A stretch of 20,309 nucleotides of DNA from an uncultured Clostridium sp. (GCA_905204915.1 CAJLBR010000020.1:1-20309), one strand, 5' to 3'; shown: positions 1-6,539, numbered from the stretch's first letter. Numbers and translations: made by a program. Notes: a model not told the origin generated them from the letters alone.

Positions 1-1
1 A

Positions 2-340
2 GAACTTGTTAGAATTGTAAATACAAGGCTTTCTCAAATAACTAGATTTTCTTCTGATTTAAAAGTCAATTATGTAATTTGTGATGAAAAAGTTACAGAA
101 TCTAATTGTGATTATTGTCATTATCTAAAAACTGTTTGGGATACTTCCACTTTTGAATTACAAAATGCTTTATTGGGAATATATTTAAAATTAATTACAA
201 AAGAAATACTTCCTAAATACGGAAATAAAAATTTTGGAAACAGAGATTTTAAATATTTAATCGGAAATGTGCAGCTTGATTTAAATTTTGAGGGCAGATT
301 AATGACAATTAAGCTACCAATAAAATTTAAGGAGGTGTAA
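2..340 (+). CDS. Unrecognised phage protein, 3' part only
   Basis: The frame is open from the first bases of the window to a TAA at 338-340, giving 112 visible residues; the start lies outside. The middle contains a cysteine cluster (one Cys about 10 residues ahead of a CDYC motif, followed by His), which could bind a metal, although only part of the protein is seen. The C-terminal half is ordinary mixed alpha/beta sequence ending in a lysine-rich tail. The last codons (AAG GAG GTG TAA) double as the Shine-Dalgarno sequence of the next gene, so the two are translationally linked. I do not recognise the family. By position it belongs to the accessory run of the phage. Confidence 0.7.
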   Translation, partial: ELVRIVNTRLSQITRFSSDLKVNYVICDEKVTESNCDYCHYLKTVWDTSTFELQNALLGIYLKLITKEILPKYGNKNFGNRDFKYLIGNVQLDLNFEGRLMTIKLPIKFKEV

Positions 341-342
341 TT

Positions 343-993
343 ATGCCAACATTAGGAATTGGGTATCAAGACAAATGGACTTCTATATGTGTAACTTACA
401 ATGGCAAGGTAGTGGAATTAACTAATTTTTACGACAAAGATTTTAGTGATATTGCTTATCGCATAAATCAATATACTGAATTATATGATGTAAATTATAT
501 ACTTTTAGATGAAAAAGAAAAAACTTTATATGAAGAATTATGTAAAGAGATTAATATCTCGAAAATATATCAATATAATAAAGATAAACAAATGGAATAT
601 GAGTTATTGGATATACTCAATAACAGTTCTTTTATTGAAGAATTAGGATATAAGATTTACAGAAAACAACCAGATTTTTTAGGGGACAAACAACTAGATA
701 GAAGTAAATATACTGATTCAGAAATAGCCATTTTAGATGCTATAGGTTGGGCATTTTACCAAAAAGAAGAAACACATAAAGCTCCTAAGCCATATAATTA
801 TAGCTATTTTGTTTCTTATCATTATAAAGTAGATGAAGGATTTGCAATTGGAAATACTATTATAGGAAGAAAAACAGAAATAAAAACAGTAGCAGACTTT
901 AGAGATGTAGAAAAAGAAATTCTTGATTATGTGATAGGAGAGGATTGTGAAGTAGATAAAATAATTATCTTAAATTTCCAAAGAATGGAGTAA
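343..993 (+). CDS. 216-aa protein, probable two-domain fusion, function unknown
   Basis: It starts at an ATG with an excellent AAGGAGGTG site that overlaps the end of the previous gene. Two parts can be seen. Residues 1-145 look like an alpha/beta domain: a strand with GIGYQDKWTSI, a hydrophobic strand NYILLDE near residues 51-57, and an acidic helix DSEIAILDAIG at 125-135. This arrangement loosely recalls an RNase H-like fold, but I see no complete catalytic set. Residues 152-216 (YSYFVSYHYK ... IIILNFQRME) resemble small stand-alone proteins of Firmicutes phages that share the FVSYHY opening and a final VIxNFQ strand; this is recalled from family knowledge. A domain fusion is therefore inferred. 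No function is assigned. Confidence 0.85.
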   Translation: MPTLGIGYQDKWTSICVTYNGKVVELTNFYDKDFSDIAYRINQYTELYDVNYILLDEKEKTLYEELCKEINISKIYQYNKDKQMEYELLDILNNSSFIEELGYKIYRKQPDFLGDKQLDRSKYTDSEIAILDAIGWAFYQKEETHKAPKPYNYSYFVSYHYKVDEGFAIGNTIIGRKTEIKTVADFRDVEKEILDYVIGEDCEVDKIIILNFQRME

Positions 994-997
994 TTAA

Positions 998-1141
998 GTG
1001 ACAAAATACAAAAGAATTATTGAAGAAGGTGTAATTGGTAGAAATGATTTCTTTGCAATCAATCCTTGTGTAATTTGGAAAGGTTCTGATTTAAATACTA
1101 GTGGTTTTTATTTACTTAATACTCTAATAACCCTTTGTTGA
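998..1141 (+). CDS. Small hypothetical protein, 47 aa, GTG start
   Basis: A GTG codon at 998 follows a GGAG at 987-990 (inside the end of the upstream gene) at a normal spacing of seven bases, and the frame stays open to TGA at 1139-1141. The product begins with TKYKRIIEEGVIGRNDFFAI and has no cysteine cluster or membrane segment. Its composition is ordinary protein-like, with Trp, Gly and Asn in the middle, but the last dozen residues turn hydrophobic and end abruptly. It may therefore be a 3'-truncated remnant of a longer gene. It fits the spacing pattern of the operon. I do not recognise a family. Confidence 0.5.
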   Translation: MTKYKRIIEEGVIGRNDFFAINPCVIWKGSDLNTSGFYLLNTLITLC

Positions 1142-1187
1142 CTGTTATTATTAGACACACTACAGGTTAAGTCATTTAAAAATAGAT

Positions 1188-1215
1188 TAGGTTGCTCTAA
1201 TTATAGGGCGACCTA
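1188..1215 (+). promoter_or_regulatory. 11-bp RNA hairpin just before the 1231 gene
   Basis: TAGGTTGCTCT (1188-1198) pairs with AGGGCGACCTA (1205-1215), including two G-U wobbles, around a six-base AATTAT loop. It is one of the few GC-rich spots in this area. It ends about five bases before the AAAGGAG of the next gene and has no T-tract, so it is not an intrinsic terminator. It could be a processing or mRNA-stabilising element, or could influence translation of the membrane protein. The wobble pairs suggest the structure acts as RNA in the plus-strand orientation. Confidence 0.5.
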
Positions 1216-1230
1216 TAGAAAGGAGAAAAT

Positions 1231-1593
1231 ATGGCGAACGAAATAATAAAAGTTTTAGATAATCTTGGTGAGAAATTTGGTATAGCTATAGACTGGTCGT
1301 CTGCAAATGTTGTACCATATCTTCAAGATTTGATGACAAGAATTGTAAAATATGAAACATACACTAGCATAGCTTGGATTATATTATTTATCTTAGGAAT
1401 ATTAATATTATTTGCTATAAAAAAACTTATAAAAGATGAAGAAATTAAAGAATATATAAGCATGGGGTTAGTGATATGGATAGTATTGTCGGCTTTAGTA
1501 TTTTCAAAACAAGTACTTGATATTATAGAAGTAAATACAATTCCTGAGAAATATGTTATTCATATGATAAATAATGAATTAGATAATGAATAA
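1231..1593 (+). CDS. Small phage membrane protein, two transmembrane helices
   Basis: The ATG follows AAAGGAG at good spacing. The 120-residue product has an N-terminal amphipathic stretch (IDWSSANVVPYLQDLMTRIV, about residues 20-39) and two membrane helices: residues 47-65 (rich in I, L, W and F) and about 77-93. A charged loop KKLIKDEEIKEY lies between them, and the C-terminal tail is soluble and acidic. Similar two-helix proteins with an AIDWxxxNVxPYLQDL opening occur in Clostridia phages as uncharacterised membrane proteins; that is from memory. A holin-like role is possible, but a better holin candidate lies beside the endolysin at 6132-6539. Located in the host membrane by inference. 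Confidence 0.8.
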   Translation: MANEIIKVLDNLGEKFGIAIDWSSANVVPYLQDLMTRIVKYETYTSIAWIILFILGILILFAIKKLIKDEEIKEYISMGLVIWIVLSALVFSKQVLDIIEVNTIPEKYVIHMINNELDNE

Positions 1594-1640
1594 CCAGACA
1601 AAGAAAGAAACAGGTTGATTTTACATAAGGAGGGTATAGC

Positions 1641-1988
1641 ATGAAATTAATGAGTTGTTTTGATAATTTTCAAGCAGATAGAACTTGTGAATTATGTAAG
1701 ATTGTAAACCATATGCAATATAGATATTGTAAACAATTAATGCAACTAAAGAAAGAAATTGAAAAATGTTGTCGTGTTTCAGAATGTGAATATGCAAAAG
1801 AAAGATATGAAGAATGGCAACCTTATACCGAATGTGTATATTTTAAATGTGATTGTAAACCTAGAGAACTTTGTATGAAATCAGAATACGATAAAGCCGT
1901 TAGTGAATATAATACGCTTAAAGAAGGGGCTCTAAAATCAATTAGAAATCAAATAGGAACATATGTTCTTAATGACGAAGGGAGATAA
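1641..1988 (+). CDS. Cysteine-rich hypothetical protein, possible zinc binder
   Basis: It begins at ATG 1641 after AAGGAGG. The 115-residue product has eleven cysteines, all in the first 80 residues: MSC, RTCELC (a CxxC), YC, CC, two EC pairs, KCDC and LC. The spacing could hold one or two structural zinc ions, but it matches no classical finger that I can name. The last 35 residues form a charged helix with no cysteine. The next gene starts three bases after its stop, so it sits in the same transcript. The function is not recognised; DNA, RNA or protein contact through a zinc knuckle is a guess. Confidence 0.8.
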   Translation: MKLMSCFDNFQADRTCELCKIVNHMQYRYCKQLMQLKKEIEKCCRVSECEYAKERYEEWQPYTECVYFKCDCKPRELCMKSEYDKAVSEYNTLKEGALKSIRNQIGTYVLNDEGR

Positions 1989-1991
1989 CTT

Positions 1992-2477
1992 ATGAAGTTA
2001 CCAAAGTTTAGAGCATGGAATAAAAAGCAAGAAAAAATGTATTACAATGTAAGTATATTATCAGATGCGAATAGTGTAGCAATTGAAAATAGTTCTGTTT
2101 TGTATTCTAATTGTGGACAATTTTCTTGCTATAGAGAATATTGCATATATGAAACAGATACATTTAAATTTGAAGATATAGAATTAATGCAATATATAAA
2201 CAAAAAAGATATTAAAAAACAAGAAATATATGAAGGAGATATAGTTGAAATAGTTGGAAATCCAAGCATGCATCCGAACCTTTGTTACATAGGAACTAAA
2301 TTTAAAGTCTTCTACAATAAAAAAAGTTGCAGCTTTATGATGCAAGATATCTCTAATAAAAATAATGTACAATACTTCGATTTAGATTTAGGAGGGATAC
2401 CTTCAAAAGATTTACTTGTTATTGGAAATATCTATAAAGATAAAAAGGTATTGGAGGAAAATAATGAGAGAGTATAA
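1992..2477 (+). CDS. YopX-family phage protein
   Basis: ATG 1992 follows a GGGAG site inside the end of the previous gene. The 161-residue product opens with KFRAWNKKQEKMYYN, the usual YopX N-terminus (an R-W segment followed by KxMYY). Near residues 65-86 it carries the family hallmark LMQYINKKDIKKQEIYEGDIV, here with D/K changes from the common 'TGLKDKNGKEIYEGDIV' form. YopX proteins are small beta-rich proteins common in Firmicutes phages and have no settled biochemical role. The last 14 bases overlap the next gene, itself YopX-like, so the pair are probably translated in a coupled way. Confidence 0.9.
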   Translation: MKLPKFRAWNKKQEKMYYNVSILSDANSVAIENSSVLYSNCGQFSCYREYCIYETDTFKFEDIELMQYINKKDIKKQEIYEGDIVEIVGNPSMHPNLCYIGTKFKVFYNKKSCSFMMQDISNKNNVQYFDLDLGGIPSKDLLVIGNIYKDKKVLEENNERV

Positions 2478-2856
2478 ATTTAAAGGATTTTCTAAGTCAA
2501 AAAATGCTTGGATTATTGGATTTGGAGCAAAAGAAATAAGAGTTAAAGAAGAAAATATCGCTATTTTATGTACTAACAAAGGATATGAACAAGTTTATCC
2601 AAATAGTGTGGGACAATATACAGGAATAAAAGATATAAACGGGCAAGACATTTATGAGCGAGATTTAGTCAGATTAGATATTGATTCAATGTCAGATTTA
2701 AAATTAATTTCTTCTTCAATAACTCCTGATAGTGTATTTTACGGAGAAGTTAAATTTTATGACGGAAGTTTTTATATAGACAATGGAATGGAAGCTTGTT
2801 TATTGTTTCAAGAAATTAATCAGATTGAAATAGTTGGTTCTAGTTTTATTATTTAA
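2464..2856 (+). CDS. Second YopX-like protein, overlapping the first
   Basis: I place the start at ATG 2464, preceded by TTGGAGG at good spacing; the open frame extends further upstream, but only inside the preceding YopX gene and without a ribosome site. The 130-residue product starts REYKFKGFSKSKNAW and contains the YopX signature GQYTGIKDINGQDIYERDLV in its middle, followed by a beta-rich part that ends in EIVGSSFII. It is only distantly similar to the YopX protein just upstream, so this looks like an old duplication or two independent acquisitions. No biochemical function is known for the family. Confidence 0.88.
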   Translation: MREYKFKGFSKSKNAWIIGFGAKEIRVKEENIAILCTNKGYEQVYPNSVGQYTGIKDINGQDIYERDLVRLDIDSMSDLKLISSSITPDSVFYGEVKFYDGSFYIDNGMEACLLFQEINQIEIVGSSFII

Positions 2857-2875
2857 CAAGGAAGGAAGAGTAAAT

Positions 2876-3211
2876 ATGAATGAATATCCAATAGAAACTT
2901 ATTTTGAATCAGATTGGGAAACAATTAATGGAAAGAAATTAGAAATAGAAAGAGCTAATTGTTACGACAATCTCAATCCCAATAAATTCGACATATCAAC
3001 ACTAAAAAATTATGGAGACCGATATGAAATAAAAGTAGTAAGAGATTTTGAAAGAGTTTCATCAGATTGTACTCCATTAGAAGTAGCTTGTTTTGCTAAC
3101 GGATATATAAGAGCTTGGAATCCAAAAGCAACTAAAGGATTCCCTTTTGGTTGTAAAGTAATCCAAATATCTCCTAGCGAATATATTGTAAAACATTATA
3201 AAGGTTATTAA
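2876..3211 (+). CDS. Hypothetical protein, 111 aa
   Basis: ATG 2876 follows AAGGAAGG, 19 bases after the previous stop; an in-frame GTG at 2834 lies inside the YopX gene and has no ribosome site, so I prefer the shorter form. The product has an acidic N-terminus, then a compact region with SSDCTPLEVACFANGY and a final strand-rich segment (GFPFGCKVIQISPSEYIVKH). It has three cysteines but no metal-binding pattern, and no membrane segment. It is soluble by composition. I do not recognise the family. It lies in the same closely spaced transcript as its neighbours. Confidence 0.8.
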   Translation: MNEYPIETYFESDWETINGKKLEIERANCYDNLNPNKFDISTLKNYGDRYEIKVVRDFERVSSDCTPLEVACFANGYIRAWNPKATKGFPFGCKVIQISPSEYIVKHYKGY

Positions 3212-3224
3212 AGGAGGTGAATTT

Positions 3225-3377
3225 ATGACTTTATCGGGAGTTATTACAGTAGTGTTACTTGTATTAAAGGTGCTAAATATAATTAATATTTCATGGTGGA
3301 TTGTGTTTGCTCCAGTAGTAATAGTTGTATTAATACAAATAATAATATTTGTTGTTCTACATTTAATTTTAAAATAA
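3225..3377 (+). CDS. Very small membrane protein, 50 aa
   Basis: ATG 3225 follows a textbook AAAGGAGGTGA, and the frame closes at TAA 3375-3377. The product is almost entirely hydrophobic: a first helix of about residues 4-19, a short ISWWIVFAP turn, and a second helix of about 28-49 ending in LK. The pattern (short helix, N or T, double Trp, P, long helix) is that of the small 'transmembrane Fragile-X-F' type proteins seen in many phages; I make that link from memory. Such proteins have no established role. It would act in the host inner membrane. Confidence 0.75.
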   Translation: MTLSGVITVVLLVLKVLNIINISWWIVFAPVVIVVLIQIIIFVVLHLILK

Positions 3378-3387
3378 GGAGAAACGT

Positions 3388-3552
3388 ATGAAAATGTATG
3401 AAATTGAATGGAAATATAAAATATATAATACCATTAATATATCTTTCGTGGCAGGAAGAAATACTAGAGCTGCGATAAAATCATTTCTAGATGTAACAAA
3501 AAACTTTTCTCCAATAATAATTGTTGGAGTTAATAAGGTAAAGGATATATAA
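3388..3552 (+). CDS. Small hypothetical protein, 54 aa
   Basis: ATG 3388 follows AAGGAG only ten bases after the preceding stop, and the frame runs to TAA at 3550-3552. The product MKMYEIEWKYKIYNTINISF continues with VAGRNTRAAIKSFLDVTKNF and ends in a hydrophobic strand, IIIVGVNKVKD. It looks like a compact beta-beta-alpha-beta fold. A second in-frame ATG two codons later is possible, but the first has the better spacing. I do not recognise it with certainty. Confidence 0.7.
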   Translation: MKMYEIEWKYKIYNTINISFVAGRNTRAAIKSFLDVTKNFSPIIIVGVNKVKDI

Positions 3553-3554
3553 AA

Positions 3555-3773
3555 ATGGATAATACTACATTACTAGATAAATACATAGACATAAGAAATA
3601 AAGTAAAAAATAATAAATCTGTATCTCAAAATGAATTAATAATAAAAGACTTATTAGAAACTCTGTTTGATATTATAGAATATAAAACATCTTTAGATAA
3701 GTCACATATTTCAGAAGATGTATTTATAGATAAATTAGATAAGGCTTTAAATGTAATAGATAAGAAATATTAA
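3555..3773 (+). CDS. Small helical hypothetical protein, 72 aa
   Basis: ATG 3555 begins two bases after the previous stop, with AAAGGA about ten bases ahead. The product is charged and mostly helical (LLDKYIDIRNKVKNN, then ELIIKDLLETLFDIIEY, then DVFIDKLDKALNVIDKKY), like a small three-helix bundle. It has no cysteine and no membrane segment. The stop is followed directly by the leader of the macro-domain gene. I cannot assign a family. Confidence 0.7.
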   Translation: MDNTTLLDKYIDIRNKVKNNKSVSQNELIIKDLLETLFDIIEYKTSLDKSHISEDVFIDKLDKALNVIDKKY

Positions 3774-3794
3774 GTGTTTAGAAAGGAGAATAAA

Positions 3795-4232
3795 ATGAAA
3801 TTAACAATAAAGCAAATGGACTTGTTTAAAAGTAAAAGAAAAGTATTAGTTCATTGTATTTCACAAGATTGTGCTATGGGTGCAGGAATTGCTAAAACAT
3901 TTGATAAAAAGTTTCCAAACATGAGAAATGCCCTTTTATATGAGTTATCTGAAAACAAAATTAAATATCCAGTTTCCATTCCATATTGTGAAAAGGATAT
4001 GGTTGTTATAAACATGATAACTAAGCCAAGATACTTTAATAAACCTACATATTCAGAGTTTAGAAAGGCTCTAATAGAGGTTAAATATATTTGTCTTATG
4101 AATGGTTATAAAGAAATTGGAATGCCTAAGATTGGATGTGGGTTAGATAAACTGTCATGGAAGAAAGTTGAAAAAATGATAAGAGAGATATTTGACGATA
4201 CAGATATTGATATATTGGTATGTTGGAAATAA
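3795..4232 (+). CDS. Macro-domain protein, ADP-ribose phosphatase/hydrolase type
   Basis: I choose ATG 3795 because it follows AGAAAGGAG at ideal spacing; an in-frame codon at 3774 has no ribosome site. The 145-residue protein is a single macro domain. HCISQDCAMGAGIAKTF (residues 20-36) is the first ADP-ribose-binding loop, of the 'N/S-x-D-C-x-M-G-x-G-I-A' type found in small Poa1p/OARD1-like proteins. MPKIGCGLDKLSW (110-122) is the second, diphosphate-binding loop, and DIDILVCW is the last strand. Family members bind ADP-ribose and remove or dephosphorylate ADP-ribose derivatives such as ADP-ribose-1''-phosphate. In a phage it may process NAD or tRNA-splicing by-products, or reverse host ADP-ribosylation; that part is inference. 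Confidence 0.88.
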   Translation: MKLTIKQMDLFKSKRKVLVHCISQDCAMGAGIAKTFDKKFPNMRNALLYELSENKIKYPVSIPYCEKDMVVINMITKPRYFNKPTYSEFRKALIEVKYICLMNGYKEIGMPKIGCGLDKLSWKKVEKMIREIFDDTDIDILVCWK

Positions 4233-4327
4233 GGTAATTTAGTTATCTTGAAATAATAATTTCAATAATTTTCATATTAAAAATATTATTTTTATGCTAA
4301 TATAATATCAAAAAAAGAGGTGAAAAT
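4233..4327 (+). promoter_or_regulatory. Candidate weak terminator and promoter before the 244-aa gene
   Basis: TTGAAAT (4248-4254) and ATTTCAA (4259-4265) form a 7-bp AT-rich hairpin followed by TAATTTT, a weak terminator candidate for the long accessory transcript. A consensus TATAAT at 4301-4306 stands 22 bases ahead of the next start codon. It is preceded by TGC plus TAATAT, which would also serve as an extended -10. I see no good -35. This suggests that the last plus-strand gene has its own transcription start. Confidence 0.4.
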
Positions 4328-5062
4328 ATGAAATTTAAAAAGAAAGAACAAATAATACTTCTTCTTAATAAAATGAAAAAAAATAATTATGATTTAGATG
4401 TTATTAAAGCTAATCCTAATTGTTTTACAGATTCATATTCAATAGATACATACTATAAATCATTAGGGAATATGTTCATTGAAGAAGGTTATTATATATA
4501 TACAATAAGTCAAGATAATTTTATTAAATGTTATTTTAAAAAACAAGAAAACAATATTTATGTACTTATATTTGTATCTGAAAAACATTTTAATATATAT
4601 TTTGAAATAATTTATGATATTGATAAAATTAATGCACAAATAAATGTTGATGATAAAATTTTTATAAAGAATAAAGAAGAAATGGAACAGGTAATTAAAG
4701 AAGTCTCTGAAATGGTTATGGTTCAAATTGCTTGCATTAATTATTATGCCACAAATAGTGATGTAACATATTATCAAAAAGTTGAAAGAAAAATAGTAAA
4801 CAAATATTCTAATGTTTCTAGTAAAAAAAATAAAACAAAGAATAAATCTAAAAAAATAACTTTATCTACTAAAGTAATCACTATTCCGAATAATTTGAAT
4901 AATAATCCAATTAAAAGAAGTTATATCAGAAGAACTGAAAGTTGGAAAGTCAAAGGTTTCTGGAGAACTTATAAAAACGGTAAAAAAGTATGGATTAAAC
5001 CTAGTGTTAGAGGAGAAAAAGATAAAAAAGCAGAATCAAATATATATGAATTAGAAAAATGA
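4328..5062 (+). CDS. Basic 244-aa protein of unknown function with conserved aromatic C-terminus
   Basis: ATG 4328 follows AGAGGTGA; the stop is TGA. Residues 1-140 form a lysine- and tyrosine-rich alpha/beta domain with a beta-hairpin region (KCYFKKQENNIYVLIFVSE). Residues 160-200 are low-complexity K/N/S/T linker. Residues 199-228 contain a striking basic aromatic motif (YIRRTESWKVKGFWRTYKNG followed by KKVWIKP). From memory, related W-x-V-x-G-x-W-R-x-Y-K-x-G tails occur at the ends of assorted Firmicutes phage and mobile-element proteins, where they may contact nucleic acid or a polymer. It is the last gene before the convergent terminator and has its own candidate promoter, so it may be expressed in the lysogen (moron-like). 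No function is claimed. Confidence 0.82.
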   Translation: MKFKKKEQIILLLNKMKKNNYDLDVIKANPNCFTDSYSIDTYYKSLGNMFIEEGYYIYTISQDNFIKCYFKKQENNIYVLIFVSEKHFNIYFEIIYDIDKINAQINVDDKIFIKNKEEMEQVIKEVSEMVMVQIACINYYATNSDVTYYQKVERKIVNKYSNVSSKKNKTKNKSKKITLSTKVITIPNNLNNNPIKRSYIRRTESWKVKGFWRTYKNGKKVWIKPSVRGEKDKKAESNIYELEK

Positions 5063-5086
5063 CATTGACATATTTTTATAATTATG

Positions 5087-5113
5087 ATATTCTATATGCA
5101 TAGAAATATTTTT
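5087..5113 (+). terminator. Weak terminator after the 244-aa gene
   Basis: TTCTAT (5090-5095) pairs with ATAGAA (5100-5105) around an ATGC loop, with nearly continuous AT pairing on both sides, and runs into ATATTTTT. It lies 25 bases past the TGA. The stem is AT-rich, so it would be weak alone; the strong element at 5202-5225 stands behind it. Confidence 0.4.
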
Positions 5114-5151
5114 GCTTTGAGTGAATGTTCTCAAAAATATTACTTATTATA

Positions 5152-5179
5152 GAACACTCTTATTGGCATTTGAGTGTTC
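5152..5179. repeat. 8-bp perfect inverted repeat in the convergent intergenic region
   Basis: GAACACTC (5152-5159) and GAGTGTTC (5172-5179) are perfect inverted copies 12 bases apart. A third, split copy (GAGTG, AAT, GTTC) sits just before them at 5119-5130. CTTATTG inside the loop can also pair with CAATAAG at 5185-5191, so two mutually exclusive folds are possible. There is no T-tract, and no gene in either direction needs it as an operator. Role unknown. Confidence 0.5.
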
Positions 5180-5201
5180 CTTTCGCAATAAGAAAAAAAT
5201 T

Positions 5202-5225
5202 AGGGACGGGAGTTACCCCGTCCCT
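5202..5225. terminator. Strong bidirectional intrinsic terminator between convergent genes
   Basis: AGGGACGGG (5202-5210) pairs perfectly with CCCGTCCCT (5217-5225) around AGTTAC. On the plus strand it is followed by TTT; on the minus strand by AATTTTTTTC. It lies 31 bases beyond the endolysin stop on the minus strand and also stops plus-strand transcription from the accessory genes. It is by far the most GC-rich hairpin here. Confidence 0.9.
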
Positions 5226-5255
5226 TTTGCTTTAGTTTTTTATAATATAAAACAA

Positions 5256-6071
5256 TTATCTTTCAAATACTTCTATATATTTACTTGATGCAGTTACATA
5301 AATTCCTGATTTAGTAAGATACATATCAGTTCCAGTTCTTTCTATTTTCTTTACTATAGTTAATACTGTTCCAACTTCAAGTTTTCCACATACAGAATCT
5401 TTATTGAAATTTGGAGCATTATGCATATTTATTTCCTTAATTACTCTTAAGTATTTAGTTTTAGTAGTTGTAGTATTTGGAACTTGAGTTACTTTACCTT
5501 TCCCATTTGTACAATTTACTATATCGTTGACTTTTATTTTTCCTTTTGTTAAATTATAACAGTCTAATTTAAACTGTTCGTATTTTTTAGGATTTAAAAC
5601 CATATATATTGGACATAACTTATAAGCTCTACCAACAACATCTGTATGTCTTATTATATCCTTTTTACAATTTAGTCCTTTTCTATCACATAGCCATGCA
5701 CATAATTGAACCATACTTCTATAAGTTGCATCTGTATAATGATTATCTTTACCTGTTGTCGCAACTTCAATTCCAACCGCATATGAATTAGCACTATTTG
5801 TAGCATAACACATTTCATTAATTGGTATTAATTGATATATAGTACCATCAAGGTCTATTACATAATGAGCAGATGCATAAATATATCTACCATTTACTTT
5901 AGTTCCATTTGCAACGACATTGTTAAAGTAAGAGACTGTTGCACTTCCTTTTACATCTGCTTGACCTGTGTAATGAATGGCAACCTTTGTATAATTTAAT
6001 GATGTTCCAGGTCTACCATATTTGTTTTTCTTTTGCCATTTTTCAACTATTGTTGGTTTTTTAACTGACAT
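5256..6071 (-). CDS. Endolysin: N-acetylmuramoyl-L-alanine amidase with C-terminal SH3-like domain
   Basis: The ATG at 6071 follows AAAGGTGAT. The 271-residue protein cuts the bond between muramic acid and the peptide stem. It is an Amidase_2 (T7-lysozyme/PGRP) enzyme: zinc ligands His33 (AIHYTG), His142 (IIRHTD) and Cys153 (KLCP), with Lys151 two residues before the cysteine and Tyr70 (SAHYVIDLDGTIYQL) matching the catalytic Lys and Tyr positions of T7 lysozyme. Glu102 in GIEVAT is on the same core. A linker rich in T and N (around 195-205) leads to an SH3-type wall-binding domain (about 206-271). It has no signal peptide, so release depends on the holin encoded 60 bases upstream. Transcription ends at the strong terminator just downstream. 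Confidence 0.95.
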   Translation of the reverse strand: MSVKKPTIVEKWQKKNKYGRPGTSLNYTKVAIHYTGQADVKGSATVSYFNNVVANGTKVNGRYIYASAHYVIDLDGTIYQLIPINEMCYATNSANSYAVGIEVATTGKDNHYTDATYRSMVQLCAWLCDRKGLNCKKDIIRHTDVVGRAYKLCPIYMVLNPKKYEQFKLDCYNLTKGKIKVNDIVNCTNGKGKVTQVPNTTTTKTKYLRVIKEINMHNAPNFNKDSVCGKLEVGTVLTIVKKIERTGTDMYLTKSGIYVTASSKYIEVFER

Positions 6072-6131
6072 TTAACATCACCTTTCTTTAATTATTTTTA
6101 TGTAAATTTGTCAACTTATTTTGTTTGATTG

Positions 6132-6539
6132 TTATTTATCTTTATTTTCAGTTGAATCTCTTAGTTGTTCTAAAACATCTTTTAATGCATCAGGAATAGG
6201 AATGAATTCGCTTGCATTCTCTAATAAGCTTATAGATTCATTTGCAATAAAAAACATTATAACCATTTCTCTTATAGCAATATTACTTGCAGTTACTTTT
6301 TGTATTTCGTATGCAACAGCTATCACTATAAATATGAATACTTTTCTAATTATTCCCCTATATCCAATTTTGCTAGATAATTTTTTATTATATATAGCTT
6401 TTAAAACACCTGCTATATAGTCTAAGACAACCAGAGTTAGCATTGTGCTTAATAACATATCCCAACCTCCTAAGTGCTGTCCTATGAATCCACCTAATAT
6501 GGCTGCAAAAATACTTATAGTATTAAAATATTTTTCCAT
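6132..6539 (-). CDS. Phage holin (Phage_holin_4 / toxin secretion-lysis type)
   Basis: The ATG at 6539 follows GAAAGGAAG. The 135-residue protein has an N-terminal membrane segment (residues 8-25), a second (about 27-45) ending in VLDYIAGVLKAIYNKKLSSKIGYRGIIRK, and two further hydrophobic stretches (about 66-82 and 88-105), then a charged C-terminus. The DYxxGVLKAxxxKKLSSKxGxRGxxRK loop is the hallmark of the holin family that includes TcdE-like and Clostridium phage holins. It forms holes in the cell membrane at the end of infection so that the amidase encoded next can reach the wall. The two genes form the lysis cassette. Confidence 0.95.
   Translation of the reverse strand: MEKYFNTISIFAAILGGFIGQHLGGWDMLLSTMLTLVVLDYIAGVLKAIYNKKLSSKIGYRGIIRKVFIFIVIAVAYEIQKVTASNIAIREMVIMFFIANESISLLENASEFIPIPDALKDVLEQLRDSTENKDK

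Noticed and set aside
2184..2372. Antisense frames inside the accessory, ATPase and tail genes (for example 2184-2372, 4463-4777, 8333-8647, 18689-19060)
   Set aside because: They lie fully opposite well-supported genes, lack ribosome sites and have composition typical of complementary-strand shadows in AT-rich DNA.
1..5062. Alternative genetic code (TGA as tryptophan) given the low GC content
   Set aside because: TGA is used as a true stop, for example at 5060-5062 and 1139-1141, and tryptophans in conserved motifs are TGG.
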